Assembly (NCBI RefSeq): GCF_900104615.1
Contig: NZ_LT629939.1
Coordinates: 771,476-835,475 of the forward strand
Direction: 5' to 3'
DNA length: 64,000 nucleotides
DNA from: Merdimmobilis hominis
Lineage (GTDB): Bacteria; Bacillota; Clostridia; Oscillospirales; Ruminococcaceae
Below are positions 24,818 to 33,097 of the stretch, one piece after another (the first letter of the stretch is position 1; the number at the start of each line of letters is the position of its first letter). Below the pieces are notes generated by a model. It had not been told where the DNA came from, did not search any database, and worked only from the letters and a program-made list of their open reading frames with translations. The translations under genes and the position numbers were made by a program.

Positions 24818-25432
24818 ATGATCAACCTGGAACGCACCGAAGTCATGAACCTTCACAACGCCATCCGCGGCGCCCGCAACCCTATGAACAGCTGGGACCG
24901 CAGCGACAGCTCCTTTGAGGACGGGCGCTTTGTCCTCGGCCCCAACGACCTGGATCTGGCTGCCCGCCTCTGCCGCAGCGGCAGCGACCACCGCAAGTTT
25001 ATCCGGCAGATTTTTGTTTCAGTGGACATCACTGCCCCCCTCTATTGGTGGAAAGAGTTTGACACCTACAAGGTGGGGACGGTGGCCAACTCCACCAGTA
25101 CCATGCACAAAATCCACGCCAAGCCCTTCTCCCGGGAGGATTTCAGCTGCGACCACATGAATCCCCAAACCCTGGAGCAGATGGATAGGGTCATCGCCTT
25201 TTTGGAGGAGCTGCGCCAGCAGTACCAGAAAACCAAGGACAAGGACATCTGGTACAGCATCATCCAATTTTTGCCCTCCAGCTACAACCAGATGCGCACC
25301 GTCACCATGAACTATGAAAACCTGGTGGGGATGGTGCGTTCCCGGAAAAACCACAAGCTGCAGGAGTGGCACGACTTCTGCCATTGGGCAGAGACCCTTC
25401 CCTACGCCAAAGAACTAATCCTTTTTGAGTAA
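24818..25432 (+). CDS. Conserved protein resembling the ThyX fold but without the ThyX motif
   Basis: This 204-residue protein starts MINLERTEVMNLHNAIRG, with AAAGGAGA seven bases upstream. By eye it follows the order of elements in flavin-dependent thymidylate synthase ThyX. RKFIRQIFVSVDITAPLYWW matches the strand leading to the ThyX motif, LPSSYNQMRTVTMNYENLVG matches the LP-TxxxWTVNARSLxNF region, and RSRKNHKLQEWHDF matches the R-x-H-x-QWE helix. The catalytic RHRxxSxNExSxRY motif is replaced by KEFDTYKVGTVANSTSTMHK. No known function. It lies downstream of ychF and ends at a strong terminator. The ThyX relationship is my inference and needs a profile or structure comparison. Confidence 0.6.
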   Translation: MINLERTEVMNLHNAIRGARNPMNSWDRSDSSFEDGRFVLGPNDLDLAARLCRSGSDHRKFIRQIFVSVDITAPLYWWKEFDTYKVGTVANSTSTMHKIHAKPFSREDFSCDHMNPQTLEQMDRVIAFLEELRQQYQKTKDKDIWYSIIQFLPSSYNQMRTVTMNYENLVGMVRSRKNHKLQEWHDFCHWAETLPYAKELILFE

Positions 25433-25435
25433 AAT

Positions 25436-25469
25436 AAAAAGCCCAGCCGGATTTGGCTGGGCTTTTTCT
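25436..25469. terminator. Bidirectional terminator between the ThyX-like gene and corA
   Basis: AAAAAGCCCAGCC and GGCTGGGCTTTTT surround a six-base loop. It can end both convergent genes. Confidence 0.9.
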
Positions 25470-25478
25470 ATGATACAA

Positions 25479-26423
25479 TCAGCTGAACATTCCTTTTTTC
25501 ACCAGTGCGATGGCCACCAAAATGGTGAGCACCACCGACAGGAGGATGGGCATCCAAAACACCGGGAAAGGCAGCCCTTCCACATTCATGCCGTAGAAGC
25601 TGGACACCATAGTGGGGATGGCCATCAAAATGGTGATGGAGGTGAGGATTTTCATGACGATGTTCAGGTTGTTGGAGATGATAGAGGCAAAGGCATCCAT
25701 CGTCCCCGACAAGATGCCGGAGTAGATGTTGCACATCTCAATGGCCTGCTTGATCTCGATGAGCACGTCCTCCAGGATGTCCTGGTCCTCGTCGTAGAGC
25801 TTGATGATCCGTCCGCGAAGGATCTTCTCCATGGTGATCTCATCGGATTTCAGGGAAGTGGAAAAGTAAACCAAGGATTTTTCCAGCCCCAAAAGCTGGA
25901 TCAGCTCCTTGTTGCGCATGGACTGGTGCAGCTGCTTTTCGGTGGAGCTGGAAATCCGGTCAATCTGCTTCAGATACAACAGAAACCGGCTTGCCACCCG
26001 CAGCAGGATGGTGAGCAGGAACCGGGTCTTCTGGGCGGTTTGCAGGTTTTTCACCGCGCCGTTTTCCATCTGCTCAATGACGGCAAACTCCTTTTGACAG
26101 ATGGTGACCACAAACTTTTCCGCTAGGATGATGCCGATGGGCATGGTGGTGTAGAGGATGGTCTTCTCCTCTTGGGAATCGGTGACCGAATCGTCCACCA
26201 CTGGCACGTCCACAATCACCAGGGTCTGGTCCTCCTCCGCCTCAATGCGGGAGGATTCCTCCTCATCCAGCGCCGAGCGGACAAAGCCGGAGTCAAGGCC
26301 CAGTTCCTCCACCAGATAGGCGACCTCCTGTGGGTCGGGCGCTACGGCGGAAACCCAGCACCCATCCTCCGGGGCGGAGAGCCGGGTGATCCGGCCATCT
26401 ACAGTTTTAAAATAGTTCAGCAT
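25479..26423 (-). CDS. CorA-family divalent cation transporter
   Basis: This 314-residue protein has a large cytoplasmic N-terminal domain, a long helix region, and two C-terminal membrane helices. The signature YGMN sits in SSFYGMNVEGLPFP after the first helix, and the protein ends IALVKKGMFS. CorA channels take up Mg2+ and sometimes Co2+ or Ni2+. Close homologues in Firmicutes vary in ion choice, so I do not name the ion. ATG 26423 has GAGGGGGAG upstream. A strong promoter 390 bases upstream is followed by a terminator-like hairpin, suggesting regulated read-through. Confidence 0.92.
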   Translation of the reverse strand: MLNYFKTVDGRITRLSAPEDGCWVSAVAPDPQEVAYLVEELGLDSGFVRSALDEEESSRIEAEEDQTLVIVDVPVVDDSVTDSQEEKTILYTTMPIGIILAEKFVVTICQKEFAVIEQMENGAVKNLQTAQKTRFLLTILLRVASRFLLYLKQIDRISSSTEKQLHQSMRNKELIQLLGLEKSLVYFSTSLKSDEITMEKILRGRIIKLYDEDQDILEDVLIEIKQAIEMCNIYSGILSGTMDAFASIISNNLNIVMKILTSITILMAIPTMVSSFYGMNVEGLPFPVFWMPILLSVVLTILVAIALVKKGMFS

Positions 26424-26434
26424 ATGTCTCCCCC

Positions 26435-26518
26435 TCAAATTGGGCGGACACTTACAAGGTGAGCGCCGCCTGGTATTTTTGCTTTCCTCTGCCTTTGGCT
26501 GCCAGGGTCGGGATTCAC
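26435..26518 (-). CDS. Possible 27-codon leader ORF before corA
   Basis: A GTG at 26518 has a strong AAAGGAGGT ribosome binding site six bases away and opens a frame of 27 codons (VNPDPGSQRQRKAKIPGG and so on). It stops 11 bases before the corA start. The peptide has no recognised domain. It could be a leader peptide coupling translation to corA, or chance. Confidence 0.3.
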   Translation of the reverse strand: MNPDPGSQRQRKAKIPGGAHLVSVRPI

Positions 26519-26686
26519 GGCGCCACCTCCTTTCCTACAAAAGCCACTGCAAAGCTGTGTGCCTCCGGTCCTGCCCGGGGCCGCTTTTTTCCAGCGGCGG
26601 TGAAAAATCACGTGCTTTTGGGGCAAACCTCCCCCAAAATGTGGTATTCTACCAAATAGGGCGGAACGGCTTATCCGCCCATACGC

Positions 26687-26806
26687 AAAAAACGGCCGTG
26701 GGGACGATTCCCCGGCCATCCCACAAGCGGTGGCCCCCCATGGGGAGTTTTGGCAGGCCGCCCAGCCAATATGCCGGCGGGCCCCTGCTTCTTCCACAGC
26801 TTGCCT
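26687..26806 (-). ncRNA. Candidate ~120-nt small RNA or regulatory leader upstream of corA
   Basis: Transcription from the promoter at 26813-26841 would start near 26806 and meet a terminator hairpin (GGCCGGGGA...TCCCCACGGCCGTTTTTT, ending 26687). The RNA would begin with the hairpin CCACAG-GCAAG-CTGTGG, and then carry two more GC-rich stems. It does not match features I know of SRP RNA, 6S, M-box or T-box. It may be an attenuated 5' leader of corA or an independent small RNA. Confidence 0.45.
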
Positions 26807-26812
26807 GTGGTT

Positions 26813-26841
26813 ATTATACCAATCTCCAACCGTGATTGCAA
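26813..26841 (-). promoter_or_regulatory. Strong promoter upstream of the corA leader
   Basis: TTGCAA, a 17-base spacer and TATAAT on the minus strand. There is no gene start nearby on this strand other than corA, 390 bases away. Confidence 0.7.
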
Positions 26842-27069
26842 GAGAAATACCGGGATTTTCCCGCAAAAATCCCCTTTTTAATACAAAATTCCGGTTTTAA
26901 TCCCCCAAAATGAAGCCGGACGCCGTTTTTCACCCGATTGATGGCAATTTCCCGATTTTGATTCCCATGGAATTGGGCCCAAACGCCCGGCTGGATTCCC
27001 ATGGGTGTTTTGGGCAAAAAACGGGAAAGACTAGTGAATGTTTCCCATTTGTGCGAAAGGAAGTTTTTT

Positions 27070-28851
27070 ATGGGTGTCATCTCCCTTTTATTGGTTTGGG
27101 ATGGGGTTTCCGCCATCCTCTCCTCCGTGCTGGGCCTCTACCTGGCGCTGCCCGATTTCCCCTACCATTGGCAGTACGCCCTGGGGACGCTGTTGGTGGC
27201 CTGGGTATTCTTTGCCCTCTTCGGTGCTTACCGGCGCAAACTGCGGCCCTCCATTTTCGCCATGCCCCTGCGGCTGGTGGGTGCCAGTTTGGCGGCAGGG
27301 TTTTCCCTCTCCCTCCTTTCAGGGGAATGGGGGGTGACGCCGGCGGTGCTCGTCCTGACCTTTACCCCCCTGTGCGCTCTGGCACTCGCTGGGCGGATCC
27401 TCCTCTCCAAGGACCGGCCCCAGCGCCAAGGGCCCATGAGGGCGGCGGTTTACGGAGCCGGGGAGCTGGGTTGCCTCCTGGTGGATCGGTTTGGCGGGAT
27501 GCAAGGCCCCCGGCCGGTGCTCTTCCTGGACGATGACCCGGCGAAAAAAGGGACCCGCTACAAAGGGGTGCGGGTAGTGGGTGGGCTGGAAACCCTGCCC
27601 CGTTTGGCGGGCAAGGTGGATTGCCTTGTTGTGGCTATTGACCAGCTCTCCCCCCGGAGGCTCAAAAAGGCCATCCAGCTGGCGGCGGCCCAAGGTCTTC
27701 CCCTCAAGCGGTTCGGGCTCTTTGACCAGCAGGAGGAAATGTCCGCCGCACGGCTGGGGGAGATCCACCCGGAGGACCTCCTCCGGCGGGAAGCAGTAGC
27801 TCTGGATGCCACCCCCTTGCGCGCCTTGCTCGCCGGGAAAACAGTGCTGGTCACCGGCGGTGCGGGTTCCATAGGGTCGGAACTCTGCCGCCAAACCCTT
27901 CAGCTGGGGGCGGATCATCTCGTCGCGTTTGACATTTCGGAAAACGGACTCTTCCAGCTTGGCAGAGAGCTCTCTTCCCTCTACCCCGCTGACCGTTACA
28001 CCTTGGAAGTGGGCTCGGTGCGGGACAAGAGCCGTATGAACCAGCTGATGGAACAATACCGCCCAGCCATCATCCTTCACGCAGCGGCCCACAAACACGT
28101 GCCCATGATGGAGGCCTGCCCCAGCGAAGCGGTAAAAAACAACCTCCTGGGCACCAAGACCGCGGCCGAGGCGGCGATTGCCGCGGGGGCGGAGCTGTTC
28201 GTCCTCATCTCCACCGACAAGGCGGTCAATCCCTCCAGCGTCATGGGGGCCACCAAACGGGGGGCGGAGCTCTGTTTGCAGCTGTTGTGGGGGCGGCATC
28301 CCGCCACCCGGTTCTGCGCGGTGCGGTTCGGCAATGTGCTGGATTCCCAGGGGAGCGTGGTGCCCATCTTCCGGGAACAGATCGCCCGGGGAGGCCCGGT
28401 GACCGTCACCCACCGGGAGATGCGCCGATATTTTATGACCATTCCGGAGGCGGTGCAGCTGGTGCTCCACGCCGCTGCCCTCAGCCATGGCGGGGAGACC
28501 TTTGTCCTGGATATGGGGGAGCCGGTGGCCATCTACGACCTGGCCTGCGACATGATCCGCCTGTGCGGCTACCGCCCCCACCAGGATATTGAAATCCAGT
28601 TCACCGGCCCCCGCCCTGGGGAGAAACTGCTGGAAGAACTGGAACTCCCGGAGGAGGAAACCCACCCCACCTCCTGCCCTCGGATCACCGCCTTTTCCTG
28701 GAGGGAATGGGCTTCCCCAGCAGCGGAGGGGCTGTTTGAGAAGCTCAAGGAAGCCGCCTCTGCCGGGGACGGTTCCCAGGTGCTCGCCCTGCTCCACCAA
28801 CTGGTGCCCACCTACCGGTGTCCTCCTATCCAAGAGGAGCACACCATGTAA
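27070..28851 (+). CDS. CapD/FlaA1-like NAD(P)-dependent nucleotide-sugar 4,6-dehydratase, membrane-bound
   Basis: This protein of about 593 residues has four N-terminal membrane segments (about 5-110), a CoA-binding-like Rossmann domain (about 120-240), and a catalytic short-chain dehydrogenase domain. NAD binding is at VTGGAGSIGSELCRQ. The catalytic region is LISTDKAVNPSSVMGATKRG, where the family uses Met-Lys in place of Tyr-x-x-x-Lys. The C-terminal GPRPGEKLLEEL is typical. These enzymes make UDP-4-keto-6-deoxy sugars for capsule, glycan or S-layer glycosylation. ATG 27070 has AAAGGAAG upstream. An ATG at 27001 has no ribosome binding site. No other glycan genes are next to it. Confidence 0.9.
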   Translation: MGVISLLLVWDGVSAILSSVLGLYLALPDFPYHWQYALGTLLVAWVFFALFGAYRRKLRPSIFAMPLRLVGASLAAGFSLSLLSGEWGVTPAVLVLTFTPLCALALAGRILLSKDRPQRQGPMRAAVYGAGELGCLLVDRFGGMQGPRPVLFLDDDPAKKGTRYKGVRVVGGLETLPRLAGKVDCLVVAIDQLSPRRLKKAIQLAAAQGLPLKRFGLFDQQEEMSAARLGEIHPEDLLRREAVALDATPLRALLAGKTVLVTGGAGSIGSELCRQTLQLGADHLVAFDISENGLFQLGRELSSLYPADRYTLEVGSVRDKSRMNQLMEQYRPAIILHAAAHKHVPMMEACPSEAVKNNLLGTKTAAEAAIAAGAELFVLISTDKAVNPSSVMGATKRGAELCLQLLWGRHPATRFCAVRFGNVLDSQGSVVPIFREQIARGGPVTVTHREMRRYFMTIPEAVQLVLHAAALSHGGETFVLDMGEPVAIYDLACDMIRLCGYRPHQDIEIQFTGPRPGEKLLEELELPEEETHPTSCPRITAFSWREWASPAAEGLFEKLKEAASAGDGSQVLALLHQLVPTYRCPPIQEEHTM

Positions 28852-28858
28852 AAGAACA

Positions 28859-28890
28859 AAAAAGAGGATGGCTAACGCCATCCTCTTTTT
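28859..28890. terminator. Bidirectional terminator between the CapD-like gene and ppa
   Basis: AAAAAAGAGGATGGC and GCCATCCTCTTTTT with a four-base loop, between two convergent genes. Confidence 0.9.
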
Positions 28891-28913
28891 CTCTCATTCA
28901 TCCGCGCGGGGGG

Positions 28914-29444
28914 TTATCGGCAAAAATTTTCGATATAGCTCTCAATCGCCTGAGAGATCACCTCAATGGCGGCATCCCGGCCTTTGGCCTCCTCCACCGC
29001 GGTCTCCTTGCCTTCCAGGGACTTGTACACCTGGAAGAAGTGGGACATCTCACTGAAAATATGGGTGGGCAGTTCGGAGATGTCCTTGTAGCCGTTGTAG
29101 GTGGGGTCGTCAAAGGGGATGGCGATGATCTTCTCATCGTGGCGGCCGTTGTCAATCATGGAGATCACCCCGATGGGGTAGCAGCGGACCAGGGTGAGAG
29201 GATCGATGGCCTCGGAGCAGAGAACTAGCACATCCAAAGGGTCCCGGTCGTCGCCATAGGTCCGGGGGATGAAGCCATAGTTGGCCGGATAATGGGTGGA
29301 GGTATACAGCACCCGGTCCAGCATGATGAGGCCGGTTTCCTTATCCAGCTCGTACTTCTTCTTGCTGCCTTTTTCAATCTCAATGACCGCCATAAAATCT
29401 GTGGGGGAGACCCGCTTGGGATTGATGTCATGCCAAATGTTCAT
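28914..29444 (-). CDS. ppa: Inorganic pyrophosphatase, family I
   Basis: This 176-residue soluble pyrophosphatase hydrolyses PPi to phosphate. Catalytic residues are in IEIEKGSKKKYELDKETG, YGFIPRTYGDDRDPLDVLVL (the metal-binding aspartates) and DEKIIAIPFDDPTY. The length fits prokaryotic family I enzymes. The ATG at 29444 has only a weak GGTGGAA ribosome binding site. A frame open far upstream carries no conserved sequence. A consensus promoter lies 100 bases upstream, and a bidirectional terminator follows. Confidence 0.95.
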   Translation of the reverse strand: MNIWHDINPKRVSPTDFMAVIEIEKGSKKKYELDKETGLIMLDRVLYTSTHYPANYGFIPRTYGDDRDPLDVLVLCSEAIDPLTLVRCYPIGVISMIDNGRHDEKIIAIPFDDPTYNGYKDISELPTHIFSEMSHFFQVYKSLEGKETAVEEAKGRDAAIEVISQAIESYIENFCR

Positions 29445-29544
29445 ATCGTTCCACCATTTCTCCGGCGGCCTAGTTTCGGCACTGTCCGCCGCCGGACAGA
29501 CAGGCCCACGCATTTTTCTGGGGGCAGATCGTTGCCACATCCTT

Positions 29545-29573
29545 ATTATAAGAAAAACGGCGGGCGATTTCAA
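29545..29573 (-). promoter_or_regulatory. Promoter of ppa
   Basis: TTGAAA, a 17-base spacer and TATAAT on the minus strand. The -35 box touches the stop codon of the upstream sigma-like gene. Confidence 0.7.
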
Positions 29574-29869
29574 GGGAGATTGTATTTTTGCAGGGCGATA
29601 CAGCCTTTGGCAAACCCTTGGAGCCGTTTTTTCGCCCCCTGAACCCGGCGGCAGGCAGCGGAAGGGCTGACCCCCAGCCGCTCCCCCACCTGGGCGAGGG
29701 TCAGGCCCTCTCCGTAATACAGGGTGATAGCTTCCCTCTGGCGGGCGGTCAGCTGGGTTTTCATCCCCTCCTGCAAAATGGCGCGGTAGAACTGGCGCTG
29801 GCGGCGGTTGTCCTCCCCCGTGGGCTCGGTCAGGTGGTCCAGGCTGTCGTATAAGGCGACCCGTCTCAT
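29570..29869 (-). CDS. Small sigma-70 region 4-like HTH protein
   Basis: This 99-residue protein consists mainly of a sigma region 4 type helix-turn-helix. LTARQREAITLYYGEGLTLA, then QVGERLGVSPSAACRRVQGA, recalls the end of group 4 sigma factors and phage late regulators. No region 2 is present, so it cannot be a complete sigma factor. The ATG overlaps the stop of the preceding small gene (TGATG), so translation is coupled. Similar two-gene sets occur in phage and mobile DNA of Firmicutes, but I cannot assign a specific role. Confidence 0.6.
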   Translation of the reverse strand: MRRVALYDSLDHLTEPTGEDNRRQRQFYRAILQEGMKTQLTARQREAITLYYGEGLTLAQVGERLGVSPSAACRRVQGAKKRLQGFAKGCIALQKYNLP

Positions 29870-30066
29870 CAGCGCTTGCCCAGATACCGGGCGATCTGCC
29901 CCATCGCCCAGTTGAGGTCTGCCACTTCCTCCCGCAGCATGCGGATGCGGCGATCCAGCCCATGGGAATCCCCCAGTTCCCCGGGCGGCGGCTGGGCAGA
30001 AAGCTGGGCAATCCGTTCCAGCAGCATCCGCCGGGATTCCCGGTACTCCTCCAAAAGGCGGCGCAT
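29869..30066 (-). CDS. Small helical protein coupled to the sigma-like gene
   Basis: This 65-residue protein (MRRLLEEYRESRRMLLERIA at the start) is almost wholly predicted helix, with a second helix in DRRIRMLREEVADLNWAMGQ that suggests a short coiled coil. AAAGGAGGAGGTGCCA sits directly before ATG 30066. An in-frame start at 30087 would lie before that site. Its stop overlaps the start of the sigma-like gene. No domain is recognised. It may act with the following HTH protein. Confidence 0.5.
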   Translation of the reverse strand: MRRLLEEYRESRRMLLERIAQLSAQPPPGELGDSHGLDRRIRMLREEVADLNWAMGQIARYLGKR

Positions 30067-30164
30067 TGGCACCTCCTCCTTTCCCATTGGTATGGCTTCA
30101 TCCTACCGGAAAGAGGGCGTACAAAACGGTTTGTCCTCCATGGGATTTCGTAACAATTTGCCCG

Positions 30165-30193
30165 TTGTTTCTGGGGGGAAAGTGTGGTATTGT
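30165..30193 (+). promoter_or_regulatory. Candidate promoter of the patatin-GNAT gene
   Basis: TTGTTT, a 17-base spacer and TATTGT. It leaves a leader of about 240 bases before the gene, in which I recognise no known RNA motif. The remaining 30067-30438 gap shows no other gene. Confidence 0.4.
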
Positions 30194-30438
30194 TAAAAAA
30201 TAGTGGCAGTGTTTTATAGCATCCGGAAGGCCGGCTGTTTTTGCCCATCTGGCTTCCCCTTTCCAAGAGCTGTATGAAGGAAGATGGAGGCAGATTGGCC
30301 CCTATGTGGTCCAAAAAACACGGCGACATGGGCGGTACAAACCCATTGATTTTCTCCCTCCTCCACCAGCTGGATGGGGGATTGCAGCAGAGGCGGGGGG
30401 CATTCCCTCCGGCTTCGCTTAGAAAGGATGAGACAACA

Positions 30439-32331
30439 TTGAAACGAGCTATTGTATTGGGCGGGGGCGGTTCCCGCGGCTCCTACCAGATCGGCGTCTG
30501 GGAGGCCCTGCGGGAGCTGGGCATCGATTACCAGATCGTCACCGGCACCAGCATCGGCGCCCTCAACGGCGCGCTGATGGTTCAGAACGACTTTGAAGCG
30601 GCCAAATCCATGTGGGAGACCATCCGATACGACTCGGTGCTGGGCTCGGTGTCGGAAGGGGATTTTGAATCTCTGGAAGGGGCTTCTAAAATTTTCAAAA
30701 GCTTCCTGCGGGATGCGGTCTCCAAAGGGGCGCTGGACATCGGCCCCTTGGAAAACCTGGTGCGCACCCATTTAAAAGAGGATGTGGTGCGCTCTTCCCC
30801 CATTGAGTTCGGCCTGGTGACAGTGGAGTTCCCCACCATCAAAGAGGTGGAGTTGACCAAGGAGGAAATCCCCGACGGGATGATGGCGGAATACCTGCTC
30901 GCCTCTGCCGCCTGCTTCCCCGCCTTTGAGACCCGCAGGATTGAAAACAGCAAATACATCGATGGCGGGTACCGCAACAACCTGCCCATCGATATGGCTG
31001 TAGAACTGGGCGCCAACGAAATCATCGCAGTGGAGCTGAAATCCATCGGCTTTATCCCCAAGCTCCAGGCCGGCGACGTGCCGGTGCGGTACATCCGCAG
31101 CTACTGGAATCTGGGGATTTTCCTCAACTTCGACAGCCCCCGCATCCTGCGCAACATGCGCCTGGGGTACCTTGACACCATGCGCTCTTATGGCAAAATC
31201 GAAGGGGTGGCCTACGCTTTTCCCCTGGGTTCCGCCCAGGCTAACTATGAGGCCATGAGGCCTGTCCTCCAAGAGATGGGCGCTTACCTGGATTTTGACG
31301 TCTCCCGCCAGGCCCGCAACCCCATGGAAAAACTGGTGAAGCTCCGCCTCTCCCGCCACCTGAAAGACGGCAAGCGGCTGCGGTTTGATTCCCCCCGGGT
31401 GGTGCAGCGGGCGGCGGAGATCGCCGGCGAGGTCCTTTCCCTTCCCCCAGCCCGGATGTATGAGTGGGAGGAGTTCAACACCCAGTTGATGGAACAGATG
31501 GATCAGCTGGAGCGGGTCTCGGTGGAAAAGCTGGAAACCTTAGTCCGCACAGTGCGGGACGCCCGCTCCGCCGCCGGTCTGACCGAGGAAATCAAATCTC
31601 TGGATGTGCGGCAGATCGCCGCCCTGTTCTGCGACTGGATAGACGAAGCCTGGAACGGCGGGAAAAATTACCTCTGGCTGGCCGCAGCCGCTGCCCCCAA
31701 GGAGTTTATCGCCGCCGCTTATCTCTATGGGCTGTATCTGCGCCGCCAAGGGGTTACGGGGAAGAGCATGGTCACCCTGGACACCAGACAGGTGGTGCTG
31801 AAGCCCCTGACCATCCGGGATTTAAACCGAGTCCACCAGCTGGCCAGCGACCCGGAAGTGGCCAAGAACATGCGCTTTTCGGTCCATAAGTCCCTGGAGG
31901 AGACCCGCCAGATGGTAGAGGAGTACCTGGCAGGGGCCAAAGACGGCAGCAAGTTCCCCTTCACTGTTTGGGCCAAAGAGGACGGCAGGTTTGTGGGGGT
32001 GTTTGTCATCAAGGGCGACCACCTGGAAGAGCGCCCCGGCGAGTATGAGATGACCGCCTTCTTCGGAAAAAACAGCTGGGGCCACGGCTACCTCACCGAG
32101 ATTCTGGGGGCAGCCGCCGATTTCGTCTTCACTCAGCTGGATGGGGTCTGTCTGCGGGGCTATGTGCTGGAGCGGACCATCGGTTCCCAAAAGGCACTCC
32201 AGCGCAACGGCTTTGTATTGGAGCGGGAGATTTTCCGCGATGGGATGCCCTGCAAGCTCCAAGTCCACAAGATGGATCGCAGCCTGTATGAAGAGCTGCG
32301 CGGCCATGCAACTGAAGCATCGGGCAAATAA
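30439..32331 (+). CDS. Patatin-like phospholipase fused to a C-terminal GNAT acetyltransferase domain
   Basis: This 630-residue protein has two enzyme domains. Residues 1-300 are a patatin fold: oxyanion motif GGGGSRGSYQIG, nucleophile GTSIGALNGA (Ser) and the Asp of IDGGYRNN. A helical linker (about 300-440) follows. Residues about 450-620 form a GNAT domain: VVLKPLTIRDLNRVHQLASD, then FGKNSWGHGYLTEILGAAAD, where the acetyl-CoA loop is expected, then GSQKALQRNGFVLEREIF. Patatins cleave acyl esters of lipids, and GNATs acylate amines. Fusion of the two suggests a lipid-linked role that I cannot define. The start is TTG 30439 with AGAAAGGATG upstream. A longer frame lacks conserved sequence. 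Confidence 0.85.
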   Translation: MKRAIVLGGGGSRGSYQIGVWEALRELGIDYQIVTGTSIGALNGALMVQNDFEAAKSMWETIRYDSVLGSVSEGDFESLEGASKIFKSFLRDAVSKGALDIGPLENLVRTHLKEDVVRSSPIEFGLVTVEFPTIKEVELTKEEIPDGMMAEYLLASAACFPAFETRRIENSKYIDGGYRNNLPIDMAVELGANEIIAVELKSIGFIPKLQAGDVPVRYIRSYWNLGIFLNFDSPRILRNMRLGYLDTMRSYGKIEGVAYAFPLGSAQANYEAMRPVLQEMGAYLDFDVSRQARNPMEKLVKLRLSRHLKDGKRLRFDSPRVVQRAAEIAGEVLSLPPARMYEWEEFNTQLMEQMDQLERVSVEKLETLVRTVRDARSAAGLTEEIKSLDVRQIAALFCDWIDEAWNGGKNYLWLAAAAAPKEFIAAAYLYGLYLRRQGVTGKSMVTLDTRQVVLKPLTIRDLNRVHQLASDPEVAKNMRFSVHKSLEETRQMVEEYLAGAKDGSKFPFTVWAKEDGRFVGVFVIKGDHLEERPGEYEMTAFFGKNSWGHGYLTEILGAAADFVFTQLDGVCLRGYVLERTIGSQKALQRNGFVLEREIFRDGMPCKLQVHKMDRSLYEELRGHATEASGK

Positions 32332-32371
32332 AAACATCCCCAGGCCGTCAAGGCCTGGGGATGTTTTTTTA
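32330..32371. terminator. Bidirectional terminator between the patatin-GNAT gene and the amino-acid transporter
   Basis: AAACATCCCCAGGCC and GGCCTGGGGATGTTTTTTT with a short loop, between two convergent genes. Confidence 0.9.
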
Positions 32372-33097
32372 CGCGTTGAGGACTTTGCTCAAAAACTCTT
32401 TGGTGCGGGGGTTCTGGGGGTTGCCGAAGATGTCTTGGGGACTTCCCTGCTCGGCGATGACACCGCCGTCCATAAACAGGACCCGGTCGGAGATCTCCTT
32501 GGCAAAGCCCATCTCGTGGGTGACGATGACAATGGTCATCCCTCCCACTGCCAAGTCCCGGATGACCTCCAGCACCTCCCCTACCATCTCAGGGTCCAGG
32601 GCGCTGGTAGGCTCGTCAAAGAGCATCACATCCGGGTTCATGGCCAAGGCGCGGACAATGGCAAGCCGCTGTTTCTGCCCGCCGGAGAGCCGCTTGGGGT
32701 ACTCCTGAGCCTTGCTTTCCAGCCCCACCTTGGCCAGCAATTCCATGGCCATCGCTTCTGCCTCATCCTTTGGCATCTTCTTCACCAGGATGGGGGCCAG
32801 GGTGATGTTTTCCAGCACGCTCTTGTGGGGGAAGACGTTAAAGTGCTGGAACACCATGCCCATTTTCTGGCGGTGCTTGTCGATGTCCACCCCTTTGGCG
32901 GTGATGTCCACCCCTTCAAAGAGGATTTGGCCCTCCTCTGGTTTTTCCAGCAGGTTTAGGCAGCGCAGGAAGGTCGACTTGCCGCTTCCCGATGGGCCGA
33001 TAATGGAGACAACTTCCCCTTTGTGGATCTCTTCATTGATCCCCTTGAGGACGTGGAGCTCCCCGAAATATTTGTGCAGATTGGTTACCTTAATCAC
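32369..33097 (-). CDS. Polar amino-acid ABC transporter ATP-binding protein (GlnQ/ArtP-like)
   Basis: This 242-residue ATPase has Walker [15 protein letters not shown], signature [12 protein letters not shown], Walker [15 protein letters not shown] and the switch His in IVTHEMGFA. The closest family is that of glutamine/arginine/lysine uptake (3.A.1.3). It overlaps the permease gene by eight bases, so the two are coupled. It is the last gene of the cluster and powers uptake by one or both of the binding proteins encoded upstream. Confidence 0.95.
   Translation of the reverse strand: MIKVTNLHKYFGELHVLKGINEEIHKGEVVSIIGPSGSGKSTFLRCLNLLEKPEEGQILFEGVDITAKGVDIDKHRQKMGMVFQHFNVFPHKSVLENITLAPILVKKMPKDEAEAMAMELLAKVGLESKAQEYPKRLSGGQKQRLAIVRALAMNPDVMLFDEPTSALDPEMVGEVLEVIRDLAVGGMTIVIVTHEMGFAKEISDRVLFMDGGVIAEQGSPQDIFGNPQNPRTKEFLSKVLNA

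Noticed and set aside
26424-26806. M-box (Mg2+) riboswitch before corA
   Set aside because: The conserved M-box cores I know (such as GCCAATGGGTCAACAG) are not present on the leader strand.
27319-28881. 520-codon minus-strand frame opposite the CapD-like gene
   Set aside because: The plus strand encodes a complete dehydratase with motifs. The minus frame is compositional and crosses the terminator.
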